A stretch of DNA of 64,000 nucleotides from PALSA-243 sp049522755 (GCA_049522755.1 JBEKNN010000007.1:14762-78761), one strand, 5' to 3'. Shown: positions 15,899-24,998, counted from the stretch's first letter. Notes: generated from the sequence alone by a model not told the origin. Translations and numbers: made by a program.

Positions 15899-17418
15899 TA
15901 CGGCTTCCTCCATACGTGCCCGTTGCGGGCGAGCATTTCATCCGCCGCGGCCGGTCCCCAGGTTCCGGCCTCGTAGTTGGGAAAATAGAACCTGGTTTCG
16001 CGCCAGCTGTTCTGGATAGGCTCCACCACGCGCCAGCTGGCCTCCACCATATCCTGCCGCGTGTAGAGCGTGGGGTCGCCCATGATTGCGTCCAGCAGCA
16101 GCGTCTCGTACGCCGAGGGCGAACGCTCGCCGAAGCTCGATCCGTAGTTGAAATCCATCGAGACCGGCCGCAGCTTCATTCCCGAGCCGGGCCGCTTGGA
16201 AAGAAACTTGAGCGAGATGCCTTCGTCGGGTTGAATGCGCACCAGCAGCATATCGGGCGAGCTATCCGGGCATTCGCCGTCGAATATCGCGAGCGGCGCG
16301 GCATTGAATTGAATCGTAATCTCCGTCACGCGCTTCGGCAGGCGCTTACCGGTGCGCACGTAGAACGGCACGCGCGCCCAACGCCAGTTTTCCACGTAGA
16401 ACGCGGCCGCGGCGTAGGTATCGGTCTGCGATTGCGGGTCGACGCCTTCCTCCTGGCGGAAGCCCGGCAAGTCTTTGCCGCCGACTTTGGCTGGTCCATA
16501 CTGCCCGGCAACGGCGTTCTGGCGAATCTCGTCCGGCTTCATCGGGCGGATGGAGCGCAGCAGCTTCGAGCGTTCGTCGCGCACGGAATTGGCGTTGAAG
16601 CTCGAGCTGGGCTCCATCGCGATGGTCGCCATCACCTGCAGCAGATGGTTCTGGATCATGTCCGCCAGCGCGCCCGCTTCCTGATAGTACGCGCCGCGTC
16701 CCTCGACGCCGATCGATTCCGCCGCGGTGATCTGCACATGGTTAATATACCGGCGGTTCCACAGCGGCTCGAAAATGCCGTTGCCGAAACGGAAAGCTAA
16801 AATATTCTGGACCGTTTCCTTGCCCAGGTAATGATCGATGCGATAGACCTCAGCTTCGGCGAAGACCTGGTGCAGTTGGTCGCTCAACTCGCGGGCGCTT
16901 GCCATGTCGTGTCCGAACGGTTTTTCGACCACCAGCCGCCGCCAGCCGTTGCCCTTTCCCAATCCCGCCGACCCCAAACCGAGCGCCGCGGGCGCGTATT
17001 GGCTGGGCTGCGTGGAGAGATAGAACAGCACGTTGCCGCCGGTCTGGCGCTCCGCTTCCACTTGCTTTAACTTGGCCGCGACATTCTGGTAGAGCGCCGG
17101 ATCGGCAATGTCGCCCGCCACGTAGAAGAGGCCGGCGGCGAAGGCGCGCCACACGTCGTCCTGGATCTCGGTGTCTTCGGAAAACTTCTTGACCGAGTCG
17201 AGCATCTTTTCGCGGAACTGCTCGTCGCTCATCGGCGAGCGCGATATGCCCACTACGGCAAAACCGGCCGAGAGGCGCCGGTCGTACGCCAGACGATAGA
17301 GCGCCGGCATCAGCTTGCGCTTGGTAAGGTCGCCGTTGGCTCCGAAAATGACCACGGCGCACTCGGGAACCCGCTCCTCGAAGCGAAGCGGGTCCTGAAA
17401 TGGATTTTCCTGCGGCAT
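15898..17418 (-). CDS. zwf: Glucose-6-phosphate 1-dehydrogenase
   Basis: Oxidises glucose-6-phosphate to 6-phosphogluconolactone with NADP+/NAD+. The 506-residue protein shows the dinucleotide fold segment IFGANGDLTKRKLMPAL (24-40), the catalytic RIDHYLGKE region near 190, and the conserved RNRRYINHVQI and VRTGKRLPKR segments in outline. The usual GASGD is GANGD here. The ATG at 17418 starts shortly before the fold and gives normal family length; the longer open frame upstream includes repeat B1 sequence and is not plausible. Confidence 0.96.
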   Translation of the reverse strand: MPQENPFQDPLRFEERVPECAVVIFGANGDLTKRKLMPALYRLAYDRRLSAGFAVVGISRSPMSDEQFREKMLDSVKKFSEDTEIQDDVWRAFAAGLFYVAGDIADPALYQNVAAKLKQVEAERQTGGNVLFYLSTQPSQYAPAALGLGSAGLGKGNGWRRLVVEKPFGHDMASARELSDQLHQVFAEAEVYRIDHYLGKETVQNILAFRFGNGIFEPLWNRRYINHVQITAAESIGVEGRGAYYQEAGALADMIQNHLLQVMATIAMEPSSSFNANSVRDERSKLLRSIRPMKPDEIRQNAVAGQYGPAKVGGKDLPGFRQEEGVDPQSQTDTYAAAAFYVENWRWARVPFYVRTGKRLPKRVTEITIQFNAAPLAIFDGECPDSSPDMLLVRIQPDEGISLKFLSKRPGSGMKLRPVSMDFNYGSSFGERSPSAYETLLLDAIMGDPTLYTRQDMVEASWRVVEPIQNSWRETRFYFPNYEAGTWGPAAADEMLARNGHVWRKP

Positions 17419-17495
17419 TGAACTCAAAATAGCATGAGGCGTACGAGCGGGCGGTAGCCCATGCTTTGACTTGCCAGGCGACGACGTCAAAATCG

Positions 17496-17602
17496 TGGGG
17501 CGGACCCCTGGGCGGACCCCCTGGTCCGCGCGGGTCCCCCTGGACCCGCTTTTTGAACAGCGACGCGATCCCTGAGAGACCGACCGGGGGGTCGGCCCTA
17601 CA
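17496..17602. repeat. Family B long hairpin repeat, copy B1
   Basis: About 107 bases beginning GGGGCGGACCCC and containing CGGACCCCCTGGTCCG and GGGTCCCCCTGGACCC inverted repeats, ending GGGGGGTCGGCCCTACA. Internal order and both ends match copy B2 (29222-29345), with a partial duplication of the first arm. It lies in the zwf promoter region, between zwf and the 739-residue gene, so it may affect zwf expression or separate it from read-through. Confidence 0.8.
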
Positions 17603-17648
17603 GTTTGTGACAATCCGGCTCACCGATATGCGGCCCGGACGCTGCGTT

Positions 17649-19868
17649 TCATCTCGCAGCCGCAGCCAGCGCGGGTTGCGAACCTCGCTCCACGGTAAGC
17701 TTTTGAGCAACGGCCTTGCCGTATGCGGTGGGGGGCGAACCGGCGGCCCAGAAGAGACACACCATGCCCCAGGGCTTGTCGAATCGGGTCTTGCTCGCTT
17801 TCACCAGCGTCGCCAGCTTCTTTTGCAGCGCGTCTCGCTTCGTCTTGAATTCGTCGCTGTGGAACAGGGTCGTGGGATCGGCGTCGCCTACGAATGTTCG
17901 CACATCCTCCACCAGCTCGCCCGCCCCCACCATCGCCTCCGCCCAGTCCGTAATCACCACGACATCGCCAATCAGATACTCCACCCGGTCGTCGCCCACG
18001 CTGAGGCCTGCCAGAGGGCCGAGGTTGACGTTCGCGCCAATGTGAAGCGCCGTCGGCCAAATGGCGTCGTCAACAATCTGGTAACGCAGGCGGTCCATCG
18101 GCTGATTCTCCGGGTCGAGGAGCGCGCGCAACGCCTGCCGCCCAATTTCCAGGTAGTACTGCTTCGCGCGCAGATCACCGTTCACGTCGAAGAACATCGA
18201 AGCGCAGACGGCGTCCCCAAACGATGTTCGCAGCACGCACGTCGATGGACCCCCTTTCGTAAACCCGCTCAGGATTGCCGCCTTGTCTGGCGCCGTGAGA
18301 AGGTTCAGTGGGATGAACCAGCTCAGATAGCCGCCCATGATTTGCTGGCTGGTGTTCTGGTTGAGCGCGAAATGCATCTGCTCACAGCTCAAGTCCGGCA
18401 GCGCGACCGCCTTGCCTGCCCGATAGCTGGTGGTCGCCAGCACCGAATCGAATATGGCTTTACGCAACGCCTCATCGCGATCGAGCGGCTCCGCCACAGC
18501 CATAATGCTGTTTCCCGTGACCGTCTCTTTGATCGTCACGTCCCCGGTGACGGCGTCCGTCAGGATCTCGCTGTTGGGAATCAGCTCCGAGACGGTCAGA
18601 TAATTCAAGATCCCCAGCAGATTGATTTTCAGGGTAGCCCCGCGTTTGCGCGTCTCCGAGAGCACGCTATTCAGCATGGTCACTCCCGGCGCCAGCGTGC
18701 CGCCCTCTTGCATTTCGCCTTCCATGCCAGTGAGCAGGCTGAGGTCGCCTTTCAGAGCCTGGTGAACGGCGGCGCTCGCGTCCGGGCTCAATTGTGCGGG
18801 CTCAATCTCATACTGGAACGCGGCCTGGTCGTCGGTGGCAGCGGAGAGGATCACATCGAGGCAAGCCTGAAGGCTGTGGTTCAGGCCGCCCTTGATTGCG
18901 TCGCTGAGCGTCTTGATCTCCGCCGGCCGCAGATCGGCGAGAAGCTTCTTATCGCCCGCGGGATCGGTGCTGATGGCGCCAAGCAGCGACGCGATGAGGT
19001 CCGTTGCGCCCAGTTTCGCGGTAACCCCGGCGGACGCGGAAAAGTCGGCCGTCAAGGTAGTTCCGCTCTCCCGGAAAAAGCTCAGCTCGATGGTATCCGC
19101 ATCTTTCCTGCGCGCCCGCATCTGATAGGACCCGGAGATGGTGAAGCTGGCGGAAAGCCCCGCGGTCAACCCCGTCTTCACGGCAACCGTGCCGGCGCCC
19201 AGGGGTAAGTCCACCGACGCCAGCGGGTTTGGCGACGCCGTGACGCACACACCGCCGGAGACCTTCAGGCTGCCCTGTCCCGAGACGGTGGCGATGTCAT
19301 TGATGCCGAGCGCATTTATGTCGGAGAGGTCCGCCGGAATGACATAGCACGTCAGCGTCTGTCCAAGCGCATCCCCCAACGTGGGCTCGCCCGCGCCCAG
19401 TGGAAACGCTTTCAGGTATTCCAGACTTACGGCCTTGGTCTTGTCGAACCCGAAGGTCAGGTCGCCATCGGAGCCGCTCACGCCAAGATCGAGCGATCCC
19501 TGGAAGCCGGCCGACACGTAGCCGGTATGATCCGGAACCTTAGCGGGCGCGTGGAACGGGTCGGCGTCATAGAGATTGGAGCCGGGGGTGGCGTTAACGC
19601 GGATGGTGGCCTGGGCGTCTGGCGTGACGTTGATTTCCGGCTTCGTGTCGCCAAGCTGAAATTCATGCTGCGCCTTGGCCTGGAACTGAATCGGCTTGGT
19701 GGCGGCCTGGCTGAGAATGCTGTCCTTCCGCGCCAGGAAATCGGGAAGCACCGCCAGGTGGAGCAGTTTCGTCTTGAGATATTTGACCAGGGAAGAGGGG
19801 CGGGTCAGGTCGATCTTTATGGTTTCGACCGGTTTATCGAGTTGATCCGTAACCTGAATGTCGGGCAT
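17649..19868 (-). CDS. Large soluble protein of unknown function (739 aa)
   Basis: I do not recognise this family. The 739-residue protein has no signal peptide or membrane helix. Residues about 100-330 are rich in Gly/Ser/Thr beta-type segments (GFQGSLDLGVSGSDGDLTFGF-like, SGQGSLKVSGGV, GLSASFTISGSY), then a helical middle (about 330-480), then a C-terminal part with LSCEQMHFALNQNT, GGYLSWFIPLNLL and an acidic/basic end. The start at 19868 follows AAGGAG by eight bases; the frame upstream has no such site. It stands alone, downstream-facing toward the zwf promoter region. Confidence 0.75.
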   Translation of the reverse strand: MPDIQVTDQLDKPVETIKIDLTRPSSLVKYLKTKLLHLAVLPDFLARKDSILSQAATKPIQFQAKAQHEFQLGDTKPEINVTPDAQATIRVNATPGSNLYDADPFHAPAKVPDHTGYVSAGFQGSLDLGVSGSDGDLTFGFDKTKAVSLEYLKAFPLGAGEPTLGDALGQTLTCYVIPADLSDINALGINDIATVSGQGSLKVSGGVCVTASPNPLASVDLPLGAGTVAVKTGLTAGLSASFTISGSYQMRARRKDADTIELSFFRESGTTLTADFSASAGVTAKLGATDLIASLLGAISTDPAGDKKLLADLRPAEIKTLSDAIKGGLNHSLQACLDVILSAATDDQAAFQYEIEPAQLSPDASAAVHQALKGDLSLLTGMEGEMQEGGTLAPGVTMLNSVLSETRKRGATLKINLLGILNYLTVSELIPNSEILTDAVTGDVTIKETVTGNSIMAVAEPLDRDEALRKAIFDSVLATTSYRAGKAVALPDLSCEQMHFALNQNTSQQIMGGYLSWFIPLNLLTAPDKAAILSGFTKGGPSTCVLRTSFGDAVCASMFFDVNGDLRAKQYYLEIGRQALRALLDPENQPMDRLRYQIVDDAIWPTALHIGANVNLGPLAGLSVGDDRVEYLIGDVVVITDWAEAMVGAGELVEDVRTFVGDADPTTLFHSDEFKTKRDALQKKLATLVKASKTRFDKPWGMVCLFWAAGSPPTAYGKAVAQKLTVERGSQPALAAAAR

Positions 19869-20135
19869 AACGGTGACTCCTTCTTTGGGGCTTTCTACGG
19901 ATGATAGCGTGGAAACTCCCCGGCCAGCGAAATCTGGAGAACTTGCTGCACTATCCGCCGGGCGCCGGTAAGCTCGATCCTTCGCGCAAAGTACTTTACA
20001 AGGCACTGGGGACGGCGCCTCACCAGATCCGTGTTCCGCATCGCACGCCGCCGGGAACAATCTGGCGCGAATCTGCGTCTTCGCCAATTGGGCGGTTTGC
20101 CGCTGCCGTCACACCGTTGCCGTCATACTGAGATC

Positions 20136-21866
20136 ATGCCCGCTTCCACGCTGCTGCGACGTCCGGCCGTGCTGCTGGCGCTTGGCCTGTGCGCCATCGC
20201 CGCCGTCACCACCCTGCTGGGCAGCCTGACCAGGGGACCCGCCGTCGAAACCAAAGCCATCACCTTGCCGGATACCGCCGGCGTCGTCGCGTACCTCGCC
20301 TTCTCGCCGGATGGCAACCGGCTGGCCTACAGCCAGCGCGGCGTCTCCAAAGACGACGCTTTCCATATCTTCGTGCGACGCCTTCCCTCCGGCGCCGCGC
20401 AGCAATTCACTACCGGCCCCGCCAACGACATCAGCCCTGCATGGTCGCCGGACGGCGGCTCCATCGCGCTGCTCCGCTTAGACGGCGGGCGCGCGCAATG
20501 CATTATCGTGCCCGCAAACGGCGGACCCGAGCGCAAGGTCGCCGAATTTCCCGCCGCCGGGGCCACGCAACCGCTGCCGCGCCTCGCGTGGATGCGCGAT
20601 GGCAAATCCGTGGCCGCGGTCACCGGCGCCGAGAACCAGCCTGCCTCCATCGCGCTAATCGACATCGCCAACGGCTCGCTGCGCCGCATCACCAATCCGA
20701 CCGATGGCACCGAAGGCGATTGGTCCCCCGCCGTCTCGCCCGATGGTTCCACACTGGCCTTCACCCGCAGCGGCGCGTCCGAAGGCGCGGACATCTATGT
20801 TTGCGATGCTTCCGGCGGCAACCTCCGCCGCCTCACTTTCGACGACCGGACCATCCGCGGCCTGGCGTGGATGCCGGGCGGCAGCGAGCTGGTCTTCGCC
20901 GGCGCGCTCGGTAACAGCATGCGGCTATGGCGCATCGCCGTCAACGGCGGCAGCCCGCACAACCTGTTCCTCTCCGGCAATTTTCCCGGTTATCCGGTTG
21001 TCTCGCTGGCGCATAACCGGCTGGCCTACACGGAGAGCCCGTCGGTCTCGTCCGTCTGGCGCTCGGCGCTCGACGTCAACGCGCCCACTGGCCGCCCCAT
21101 CCTCCGCTCCGGCGGCCGCGAATTCGCCCCGTCTTATTCGCGCGACGGCAAGCGCATTGCCGATATTTCCGATCAGACCGGATCGAGCGAGATCTGGATC
21201 TCCGATTCCGAAGGCGGCAACCGCGTGCAGATCACCAGCTTCAAGGGGCCCCAGCCTGGACGGCCGCACTGGTCGCCCGACGGCAAATGGCTGCTGTTCG
21301 ACCTTCACCGCGACGGCGGAGGCGAGGTTTATAAGACGCTCGCCGAACCCGGATCGAAGCCCGTGCGCCTGCTGAACGCCAGCTCCGGCGCGACGTGGTC
21401 GCACGACGGCAAGTCGATCTACTTTCAGCAGCGCGGCTTCCTCTACAAGGCGACGGCCGATGGCGGCAGCCCCGAGCAGCTCACCGGGCGTCCCGGCGGC
21501 AACGGAGGCGTGGAATCGGTGGACGGCAAGTTCCTCTACTATCGCGATCGACGCTCCATCTGGCGCGTTCCCACCACCGGCGGCGCGGAAGAGGCGGTCT
21601 TCGACACGGACTTTGGATTCTTCGGCGGTCCGCTGCAAACCACGCAGAAGGGCATTTACTATATGGAATTCGATCGGGGCGACCGCGCCATGGCGATTTC
21701 GTTCTTCGATTATTCCAGCAAGCGAAGCTCGGCGGCGTTCCGTATGCGAGTCGCCGATTTCTCGGCGCCGATGAGCTTCGATGTCTCGCCGGACGGCAAG
21801 TACATTCTGTATCCGATGGTGGATCAGAGCCGGACCGACTTGAAGTTGGTGGAAAACTTCAAGTAG
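20136..21866 (+). CDS. Membrane-anchored PD40/TolB-like beta-propeller protein
   Basis: A 576-residue protein with one N-terminal membrane helix (about 9-31, RPAVLLALGLCAIAAVTTLLG) and then at least eight PD40/WD40-like blades with the signature SPDG: FSPDGNRLAYS, WSPDGGSIALL, VSPDGSTLAFT, YSRDGKRIADI, WSPDGKWLLFD, WSHDGKSIYFQ and VSPDGKYILYP. In Acidobacteria such propellers, often ending in (S/T)DL-LVENF as here, usually follow a kinase or winged-helix domain plus a membrane helix; here no effector domain is attached. Ligand unknown. Divergent from the 739-residue gene. Confidence 0.82.
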   Translation: MPASTLLRRPAVLLALGLCAIAAVTTLLGSLTRGPAVETKAITLPDTAGVVAYLAFSPDGNRLAYSQRGVSKDDAFHIFVRRLPSGAAQQFTTGPANDISPAWSPDGGSIALLRLDGGRAQCIIVPANGGPERKVAEFPAAGATQPLPRLAWMRDGKSVAAVTGAENQPASIALIDIANGSLRRITNPTDGTEGDWSPAVSPDGSTLAFTRSGASEGADIYVCDASGGNLRRLTFDDRTIRGLAWMPGGSELVFAGALGNSMRLWRIAVNGGSPHNLFLSGNFPGYPVVSLAHNRLAYTESPSVSSVWRSALDVNAPTGRPILRSGGREFAPSYSRDGKRIADISDQTGSSEIWISDSEGGNRVQITSFKGPQPGRPHWSPDGKWLLFDLHRDGGGEVYKTLAEPGSKPVRLLNASSGATWSHDGKSIYFQQRGFLYKATADGGSPEQLTGRPGGNGGVESVDGKFLYYRDRRSIWRVPTTGGAEEAVFDTDFGFFGGPLQTTQKGIYYMEFDRGDRAMAISFFDYSSKRSSAAFRMRVADFSAPMSFDVSPDGKYILYPMVDQSRTDLKLVENFK

Positions 21867-21897
21867 CCTCCCGATCGGCTTAGCTTAGCTAGCTCAG

Positions 21898-22497
21898 TTA
21901 GTGCAGCGTGTCGAGATACTCGCCGGTGCTGGCATCGACAAATACCGAGATAATGGCGGTGCTCACGGATTCGCCCCAGACGATGCGCCATGCGGGGTCG
22001 GAATACTTGGCGTTCTTTTCCAGCAGGATCAGCACGGGTTGCCCGGCTTTGACAGCCTTCCCAGCCTTGGCGAGCGCGGTCTGGTAGGCGCTTTCGGTGT
22101 CCTTCTTCACGGCGGCGATGGGGAAAGAGTCGCCGTTGTACTCCTGTTGGGGGCCGGCGAACACGTCTTTGTGGAGGTCGGGCAGCAGCTCGACGATCGA
22201 ATCTGTGTAAGACCGCGCGCGGCCGAGACTGGGCGAGTAAAACGTGGCTTCCCAAGCGGAGGCTTTGCCGGGCGGCGCGCTGGGCAGGCCGTCCAGGCGC
22301 ATGCTAGACATCTTTACCACCTGCGCGTCGAGCGCCCACGCGGCGCGGGCTACCTGGTACATGCGAAAGACGGCGGAGAGGCCGGTGAGAGGCTCCGGCG
22401 GCGGCTCAGTCTTCTTTTCGGCGGCTGGCGGCGCCGTGGAGCACGCGGTCAGCAGGCACAGGGCCAGGCAGCCGGGCATAAGGGCGAAGCGATTCAC
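21898..22497 (-). CDS. Predicted lipoprotein, PepSY-like C-terminus
   Basis: A 199-residue protein with a lipoprotein signal: basic-hydrophobic N-terminus then LLTAC with Cys19 as lipidation site. A Pro/Glu-rich linker (20-40) precedes a globular domain. The C-terminus (PAWRIVWGESVSTAIISVFVDASTGEYLDTLH in outline) resembles the end of PepSY-type domains, where a residue DASTG-like turn follows a strand. Function unknown. It diverges from the secreted TPR gene with 78 bases between start codons and converges with the propeller gene. Confidence 0.75.
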   Translation of the reverse strand: MNRFALMPGCLALCLLTACSTAPPAAEKKTEPPPEPLTGLSAVFRMYQVARAAWALDAQVVKMSSMRLDGLPSAPPGKASAWEATFYSPSLGRARSYTDSIVELLPDLHKDVFAGPQQEYNGDSFPIAAVKKDTESAYQTALAKAGKAVKAGQPVLILLEKNAKYSDPAWRIVWGESVSTAIISVFVDASTGEYLDTLH

Positions 22498-22575
22498 GCC
22501 GTTATTGTAACGTGCGGCTGTTTACAATGGCAGCGCCGCGCTTATGGCATAATGGCGGCAGTATTGGAGGGTGGT

Positions 22576-23844
22576 ATGACTCCTCGGAATTTGGCAGCCT
22601 TGCTCGTAACGGCATCGCTGATTTTGCCGGCGCTGCCGGCGTTCGCCCAGAAGGCGGGAACAACTGGCGCCGGGACCAGCACGTCCACCGGGACGACGGG
22701 CACTGGGACCGGCATTGGCACGACAAACCCCGGCACGATCGGCGCTCCCGGCTCCACGGGCACGACCAATACCAGGACGACGGCGCCGGCCCAGCCGATC
22801 TATCTGACCGGGCGTGTGGCCATCGACGACGGATCGGCATTGCCTGGGCCGGTGACCATTGAGCGCGTCTGCAACGGCGCCACTCACACCGAAGGATACA
22901 CGGATATGAAGGGCACATTCGGTATCCAGTTTGGCAATGAGGCGGGCGTCTTTCAGGACGCCACGGACTCCCCAAGCAGGTCGAGCACGTCGGGCGTGGC
23001 GCCGGGCATGGGAATCGGAAGCGGATCGGGCGGCGCGCTTGGCAGCAGCGGGAACAGTATGGGCATGGGCGGCTCGCAAGACCGGATGCTGACGAATTGC
23101 GAGCTTCGCGCCAAACTTCCGGGCTTTCGCTCGCAATCGATCAATCTTACGGGAAGGCGTCCGATGGACGATCCGGATCTGGGCACGATTCTGATGCACC
23201 GTGAGGCGCCGGGCGAGGGATCGACCGTCAGCGTCACTTCGCTGAACGCGCCGAAGGCCGCACGCAAGGCGTTCGAAAAGGGGCAGGAGCTACTCAAGAA
23301 GAATAAGCCCGCCGACGCGCGTGAAGAGTTCGAGAAGGCGGTACAAATCGACCAGGCGTACGCGGCGGCGTGGTGCGAATTGGGCAGGCTGCAGGCCGAG
23401 TTCGGCGATCCGGAGATGGCGCGCGGCTCGTTCCGGGTCGCCATGAAATCCGACCCAAAGTTCGTCAGCCCCTACCTGGAACTATCGATGTTGTCGCTCA
23501 ACGACAAAAAGTGGCAGGAAGCTGCGGACTTAACCGACCAGGTGCTGAAGCTCGACCCATTCGACTATCCACAGGCTTACCTTTTCAACGCGGCCGCCAA
23601 GTACAACATGCAAGAGGTGGACGCGGCCGAGAAAAGCATCAAGGAAGCCGACCGGCTGGATACGCGCCATCAATTTCCGGAGGTGGCGCACCTTTATGGC
23701 GCGGTTCTACAGTACAAGAAGGATTATGCGGGGGCGGTGTTGCAATATCGGGCATACCTGAAAATGGCTCCGGATTCCGAAAACGCGCCATCCGTGAGGA
23801 AGCAACTGGAAACGTTGGATAAGTTGACTACGGCTGAGAAGTAA
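22576..23844 (+). CDS. Secreted TPR protein with low-complexity linker
   Basis: A 422-residue exported protein. Signal peptide 1-25 (MTPRNLAALL...ALPAFAQ), then a Gly/Thr/Ser-rich low-complexity stretch (about 26-70), a carboxypeptidase-regulatory-like beta domain (YLTGRVAIDDGSALPGPVTIERVC, about 74-180, with another Gly/Ser/Met-rich insert), and C-terminal TPRs (KAFEKGQELLKKNKPADAREEFEKAV onward, about 225-410). The ATG at 22576 follows GGAGGG. Likely periplasmic or surface-exposed scaffold. Confidence 0.82.
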   Translation: MTPRNLAALLVTASLILPALPAFAQKAGTTGAGTSTSTGTTGTGTGIGTTNPGTIGAPGSTGTTNTRTTAPAQPIYLTGRVAIDDGSALPGPVTIERVCNGATHTEGYTDMKGTFGIQFGNEAGVFQDATDSPSRSSTSGVAPGMGIGSGSGGALGSSGNSMGMGGSQDRMLTNCELRAKLPGFRSQSINLTGRRPMDDPDLGTILMHREAPGEGSTVSVTSLNAPKAARKAFEKGQELLKKNKPADAREEFEKAVQIDQAYAAAWCELGRLQAEFGDPEMARGSFRVAMKSDPKFVSPYLELSMLSLNDKKWQEAADLTDQVLKLDPFDYPQAYLFNAAAKYNMQEVDAAEKSIKEADRLDTRHQFPEVAHLYGAVLQYKKDYAGAVLQYRAYLKMAPDSENAPSVRKQLETLDKLTTAEK

Positions 23845-23849
23845 GTGCT

Positions 23850-23948
23850 TTCGACGCAGAGACGCTGAGGCGCGGAGTTAAGCGCAGAGAACTCTTGTGA
23901 ACGTCTTCTCCGCGTTTTCCTCTGCGTCTCGGCGTCTCTGCGTCGAGA
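23850..23948. repeat. Family D long imperfect hairpin, copy D1
   Basis: Begins TTCGACGCAGAGACGCTGAG and ends in TCTGCGTCTCGGCGTCTCTG plus CGTCGAGAAA, so the ends pair as a near 100-base stem-loop. Similar elements occur at 24613-24664 (half), 40543-40661 and 41887-41980. Here it follows the secreted TPR gene. Confidence 0.8.
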
Positions 23949-23971
23949 AAAACGGCGACTATCTATCTAAT

Positions 23972-24013
23972 CTACCCGCCCGGCGCTCCCATCCAGGCCG
24001 CGCGATCCCCGGT
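23972..24013 (-). pseudogene. Duplicate of the coxD 3' end (14 codons)
   Basis: On the minus strand this reads TGDRAAWMGAPGG-stop, closely similar at DNA and protein level to the last residues of coxD (TDFGSRTWMGVPGR-stop, 24667 onward). Like the real coxD end, it is followed on its 3' side by a family D hairpin. The rest of coxD is absent. It appears to be one half of a duplication that flanks the broken lipoprotein gene. Confidence 0.6.
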
Positions 24014-24038
24014 CTAACTTCGAACAACCGTGGATGTC

Positions 24039-24582
24039 ATGCTCAAAATGGACGTCGGAAGTAGGCAGGTTTTCGTCGGTGTATGTTTTCTCCTTCTCAA
24101 CGCATGCAGCGTTGGCCGATCGCACACGCCCGATTCAAAACCGGAGCAGAACTTTTTTCGGCAAGAAGCGGAATTCGAAGCGCTTCTGGCGGAGGTGCAG
24201 GCGGACGAGAAATTAACGACGATTGGCCGCGAGAAATTTGCTATGCAGGCCGCACCCTTTCCATCAAGGATGGCCTTTCACAGATTGAACTCCTTGGATT
24301 AACAACCGAGCGTTGGGCAGAGTATCGGCGGCAACTTCGAGGTCTCGGCCTGGTACTGGTCACCAAGGGGGATGGCGGCGTCGAGTTCAGAGTGGATCGA
24401 GGGTCCTTCTCTAATGGGGATTCATATAAAGGCTACGAGTACGATGCGAAGCCGGCAGAACACCTAAAGGCAAGTCTCGACGGGTACCGAATCTCTGAGA
24501 GCGACAGGGACGCGTCTGGAGGTATTACGTGTCCAAGCTACTCAAGGGGCATTGGCGTTTGTACCTCTACGTCAATGGTTAA
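24039..24582 (+). pseudogene. Lipoprotein gene disrupted by two frameshifts
   Basis: Frame one encodes a lipoprotein signal (VFVGVCFLLLNAC) and EFEALLAEVQADEKLTTIG. A second frame, entered between about 24230 and 24290, continues KDGLSQIELLGLTTERWAEYRR and GDSYKGYEYDAKPAEHLKASLD. A third frame, entered near 24515-24530, gives YVSKLLKGHWRLYLYVNG and a stop at 24580-24582. The three pieces in order make one sensible secreted protein with a GHW-aromatic end. Either two real indels or two assembly errors; function unknown. Start at 24039 or 24048 not decided. It lies between two copies of the coxD tail plus family D repeat. Confidence 0.65.
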
Positions 24583-24612
24583 CGGTCACTGGGCAGAGAC
24601 GAATGAAATAGA

Positions 24613-24664
24613 ATTCTTCTTCTCTGCGCTTATCTCAGCGCCTCTGCGTCTCTGCGTCGAAAAA
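24613..24664. repeat. Family D repeat, half copy D2
   Basis: Contains TCTCTGCGCTTATCTCAGCG and CCTCTGCGTCTCTGCGTCGA, the right arm of the family D hairpin, without the left arm. It directly follows the coxD stop codon (minus strand) and is the counterpart of D1 beside the duplicated coxD tail. Confidence 0.7.
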
Positions 24665-24666
24665 GT

Positions 24667-24996
24667 CTACCTGCCCGGCACTCCCATCCAAGTGCGCGAT
24701 CCGAAGTCGGTATAAGTCATGCCGATTAGGATGAAGAACCAGAGTACGCCGCCTAGCAGCACTAACTTCGTCAGCGTTGTACTGTAGCGCACGTGCATGA
24801 AGAACATGACTACGAGTAACATCTTGCAAATCGCGATCGCCAAGGCCACCACCACGCTGAATGCGCCCAGGTCGACATAGGCGACCAGAGTCGTAACTAC
24901 TGTGGCGACGGCTAGCGCTAGAAAGACTAACAAGTACGTTTGGACGCTATCGATGTGTTCGTGATTTTCGATGTGATGTTCAGTGTGTTCTTGCAT
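24667..24996 (-). CDS. coxD: Cytochrome c oxidase subunit IV
   Basis: A 109-residue small subunit of the aa3/caa3-type oxidase (COX4-prokaryotic family). A His-rich cytoplasmic start (EHTEHHIENHEHID) precedes three hydrophobic segments: TYLLVFLALAVATVVTTLVAY, FSVVVALAIAICKMLLVVMFFM and VLLGGVLWFFILIGMTYT. The HVRYST segment after helix two is typical. Last gene of the act-cox operon, two bases after coxC. Its last codons are duplicated at 23972-24013. Confidence 0.88.
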   Translation of the reverse strand: MQEHTEHHIENHEHIDSVQTYLLVFLALAVATVVTTLVAYVDLGAFSVVVALAIAICKMLLVVMFFMHVRYSTTLTKLVLLGGVLWFFILIGMTYTDFGSRTWMGVPGR

Positions 24997-24998
24997 GG

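Noticed and set aside
21876..21906. GCTTAGCTAGCTCAGTTAGTGCAGC looking like the D-arm of a tRNA
   Set aside because: No anticodon or T-arm follows; the right part is the coding end of the lipoprotein gene. The string is quoted here only in outline as a D-arm-like match.
23850..24664. Repeated TCTGCG units as a CRISPR array
   Set aside because: Units are unevenly spaced arms of a hairpin, there are no unique spacers of constant length and no cas genes.
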